Source: Ligula intestinalis
Taxonomy: Eukaryota; Platyhelminthes; Cestoda; Diphyllobothriidea; Diphyllobothriidae
Assembly (NCBI GenBank): GCA_036362985.1
Contig: JAYGXS010000010.1
Location: 4,073,220-4,137,219 of the forward strand
Length of the DNA stretch: 64,000 nucleotides
Direction: 5' to 3'
Under the pieces are notes generated by a model. The model ran no database searches and was not told the origin of the DNA. It saw nothing but the letters and a program-made list of their open reading frames with translations. The translations under genes and the position numbers were made by a program. Shown piece after piece: positions 62,180 to 64,000 of the stretch (its first letter is position 1; each line of letters opens with the position of its first letter).

Positions 62180-62350
62180 TTATTGAGCGGAAGTGAACTC
62201 AGCCACTGGGATGATAACTCCACTCATCTGACGTTTCGAACCCCTGCTCAAAACCATCATAAGATATGAAGTGCTGATGTCTCGGTTGATGGGTCAGAAC
62301 ATGAATCCGAGACGTCAGGCGAAGAAATGTGTTATCCCAGTGATTGTCTG
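62180..62350. mobile_element. Penelope-like terminal repeats, short inverted pair
   Basis: CACTGGGATGATAACTCCAC with ATCTGACGTTTCGAACCC (62198-62240) faces its reversed counterpart GAGACGTCAGGCGAAGAAAT with GTTATCCCAGTGATTG (62307-62346). These are the ends of the 43310/56560 PLE family with nothing between but ~65 bases. Confidence 0.65.
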
Positions 62351-62984
62351 TTTTTATTGTCACGGAGGTTGTTGTTAGGGTTGAGTTGAGGGCCCGTAGA
62401 AACAGGTAACCCCTGGAATTTATTGCGAGACCACATGTAGTAGGGAAGGATAATGCGTCCGTGTCCGACGTTTTCAGCAGAAGGGTGATTTGGGAGCAGT
62501 AATTTCGTACTTTTATAGGATTTTAACGCATAGAAAATGTTTTTTAAATTGCGTAGGTTAAAGTCACCCGAGATGAAATATGCACACTCAGAATGAAGAG
62601 ACCCAGAGTGCAAAGGATATTATCCGACGTGGTGGAATCAAATACGTAAGCAGGAATTGTTTCAGGAATTAATTCTGGCAGAAGACCTGGGGTCAAATTG
62701 TGCGAACAGTTGTTATCTCTTGTTTGCACCTATCCACCTCGAATAATGGCTCAAAGCTGCGAAGTATACTGCTCCACTAAAGCCACGAATACGGTCACCG
62801 CCTCACGGGCTCTAGTATGGCCAATCGATGACGAATAAAAGCCCGAAATGGCTGTTCAAGTCCACTCTGATTTTTCCGTCATGTCATAGTGCTGCCCATA
62901 TAACTAGCCGCTGTGTGGCAGTGTACGGGGTCTTCTGACTAGCTGGAGTCGAAGTGAACTCTGCTAGAATCTCACGAGTGCGTT
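62351..62984. other. no recognisable feature
   Basis: No coding or repeat signature recognised. Confidence 0.5.
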
Positions 62985-63310
62985 TCTCGACGCCTGGATC
63001 AGCCAATCACAGTTAGCGCATACGTGCCTTCCTGGCCAGGCAACAAATAGAAAGCCTGCACGCCTGTACGCTGTCTCTCTCGGCCAAGGTAATTCCTACA
63101 ACGAACCGCACTTCGGATCATGCCACTCCCGCGGAAGGTCGTGCCTTCCGTAGTCAATCTATTCCCTTCTATTCTTCGTTCCTCTGTGCGTAACATATAC
63201 TGTTCTTTCTACTCTGGTCTTTCCAAGACCTCTCTACTGAGTAACCATGGTCTGAGGATCGCAGTTGCTAGGGTTAAACTCACTTAATCCCCTGTGATAG
63301 AGGCTCGAGA
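62985..63310 (+). repeat. repeat R6 copy
   Basis: CTCGACGCCTGGATCAGCC, TCTATTCTTCGTTCCTCTGT, CTACTCTGGTCTTTCCAAGA, CTGAGTAACCATGGTCTGAG, GATCGCAGTTGCTAGGGTTA and CCCCTGTGATAGA are the R6 right half in forward orientation. Confidence 0.7.
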
Positions 63311-63639
63311 ATGAGCCGTTAGGCACAACGAGCGAGTCCCGTACCTGATCGGTAAGCATCGATCTACGGACCAAACTGTTGCTTTGCGTGGTGCTCCATG
63401 CCATATCGCAGTATTCTAATCTGGACGCTACTGTAGTGGCCGCTAGTGCTACTTAGAACCCATGATCAGCCACACATGAATGGTCACTGCACGCTGACTT
63501 ATCGTGCCTCACTGCCGCTGGTGTCGTGCTCCTGGAACCAGGCACAAGCGTGCGCACTTTGCCTCAATCCATAGGGGCTTGACTTCAATCCCTCCAATGA
63601 AATTTCCGCGTTAGTTCACTAGCCTTATTTAGTGGGTTG
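63311..63639. other. no recognisable feature
   Basis: No coding or repeat signature recognised. Confidence 0.5.
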
Positions 63640-63835
63640 GCCTCAATCGGTCTGGACACAGACCTCAATGCGGTGTCTGCCCGAGGCATCACTTCGGCCA
63701 CTGCCCCACTAGGGTGCAGACATGCACTCGTCCGAGTCAACTCTCTAAGGAACCGGGTCTACACGATTACAGTCGTAAGGGTTAACTCAATTAGCCTCAA
63801 CACTCCTCTATACTACCGTACGGAGGATCACTGTG
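63640..63835 (+). repeat. repeat R6 copy, partial
   Basis: CAATCGGTCTGGACACAGAC, CTCTAAGGAACCGGGTCTAC, GATTACAGTCGTAAGGGTTA and ACTCCTCTATACTACC parallel 61240-61300 and 61530-61600. Confidence 0.5.
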
Positions 63836-64000
63836 TGAAAGAGAGAGAGGGAGAGGATTTAGAGCATGAAAGCAGGTATTGGCCATAAGAGGACCAACTG
63901 GATATACCGAGCTTACCCATGCCCAATAGAGTGCAAAGTCCGATATCTAAATGCCTGTCGGCGAACGTATTACCTCCTGTACAGTCTTGGGCGAGGCCGC

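Overview
The window looks like a stretch of a large, repeat-rich invertebrate genome, most likely a flatworm and plausibly a diphyllobothriid-type tapeworm. This is inferred from multi-kilobase introns, from abundant Penelope-like elements (PLEs) carrying GIY-YIG endonuclease tails, and from RTE-, CR1- and jockey-type LINEs; no marker names a species. Nothing prokaryotic (operons, Shine-Dalgarno sites, CRISPR) is present. There is one 100-N assembly gap at 62070-62169.

Only one host gene is recognisable: mitochondrial sulfide:quinone oxidoreductase (SQOR), on the + strand in eight exons between 13162 and about 42704. The exons join in frame and cover about 357 residues of a roughly 450-residue enzyme. 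The N-terminal FAD-binding exon(s) must lie upstream of 13162, probably outside the window, and the last ~20 codons are not found. Both redox cysteines (KCAGAP in exon 3, TSCPL in exon 8) and the FAD-site IGDCSSLPTSKTAAA motif are intact. Intron 5 is GC-AG, and intron 6 opens with a (GT)n run. Intron 2 holds a partial duplicate of exon 3 with its own splice sites.

The rest is mostly transposon debris. 0-13 kb: RTE LINE and PLE fragments, a 266-bp tandem repeat, a Tc1/mariner-like element interrupted by another repeat, tRNA-derived SINEs (some head to head), a 1.15-kb Tc1-like element, a 463-bp TA-flanked MITE and a 47-bp-arm hairpin. 13-43 kb (inside SQOR introns): RTE, CR1-like and jockey-like LINE 3' ends, a fairly complete decayed PLE at 24.1-25.8 kb, several PLE endonuclease tails, A-rich CTAAA-type repeats, and a G-poor unexplained segment at 30.4-31.5 kb. 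43-53 kb: PLEs with inverted terminal repeats, a jockey-type endonuclease fragment, a 2,039-bp Tigger (pogo) transposon nested in a PLE terminal repeat, and a 1.55-kb Tc1-like element. 53-64 kb: many copies of an unclassified repeat family (called R6 here), some as long inverted repeats, around the assembly gap.

A recurring theme is inverted or head-to-head arrangement, seen in SINE pairs, PLE terminal repeats, R6 arms and a short hairpin. Family letters (R1-R7) are my own labels for repeats recognised only by comparing parts of this window with each other. No previously undescribed multi-gene system is evident; the points most worth checking are the duplicated SQOR exon, the SINE dimers and the G-poor ORF chain at 30.4-31.5 kb.
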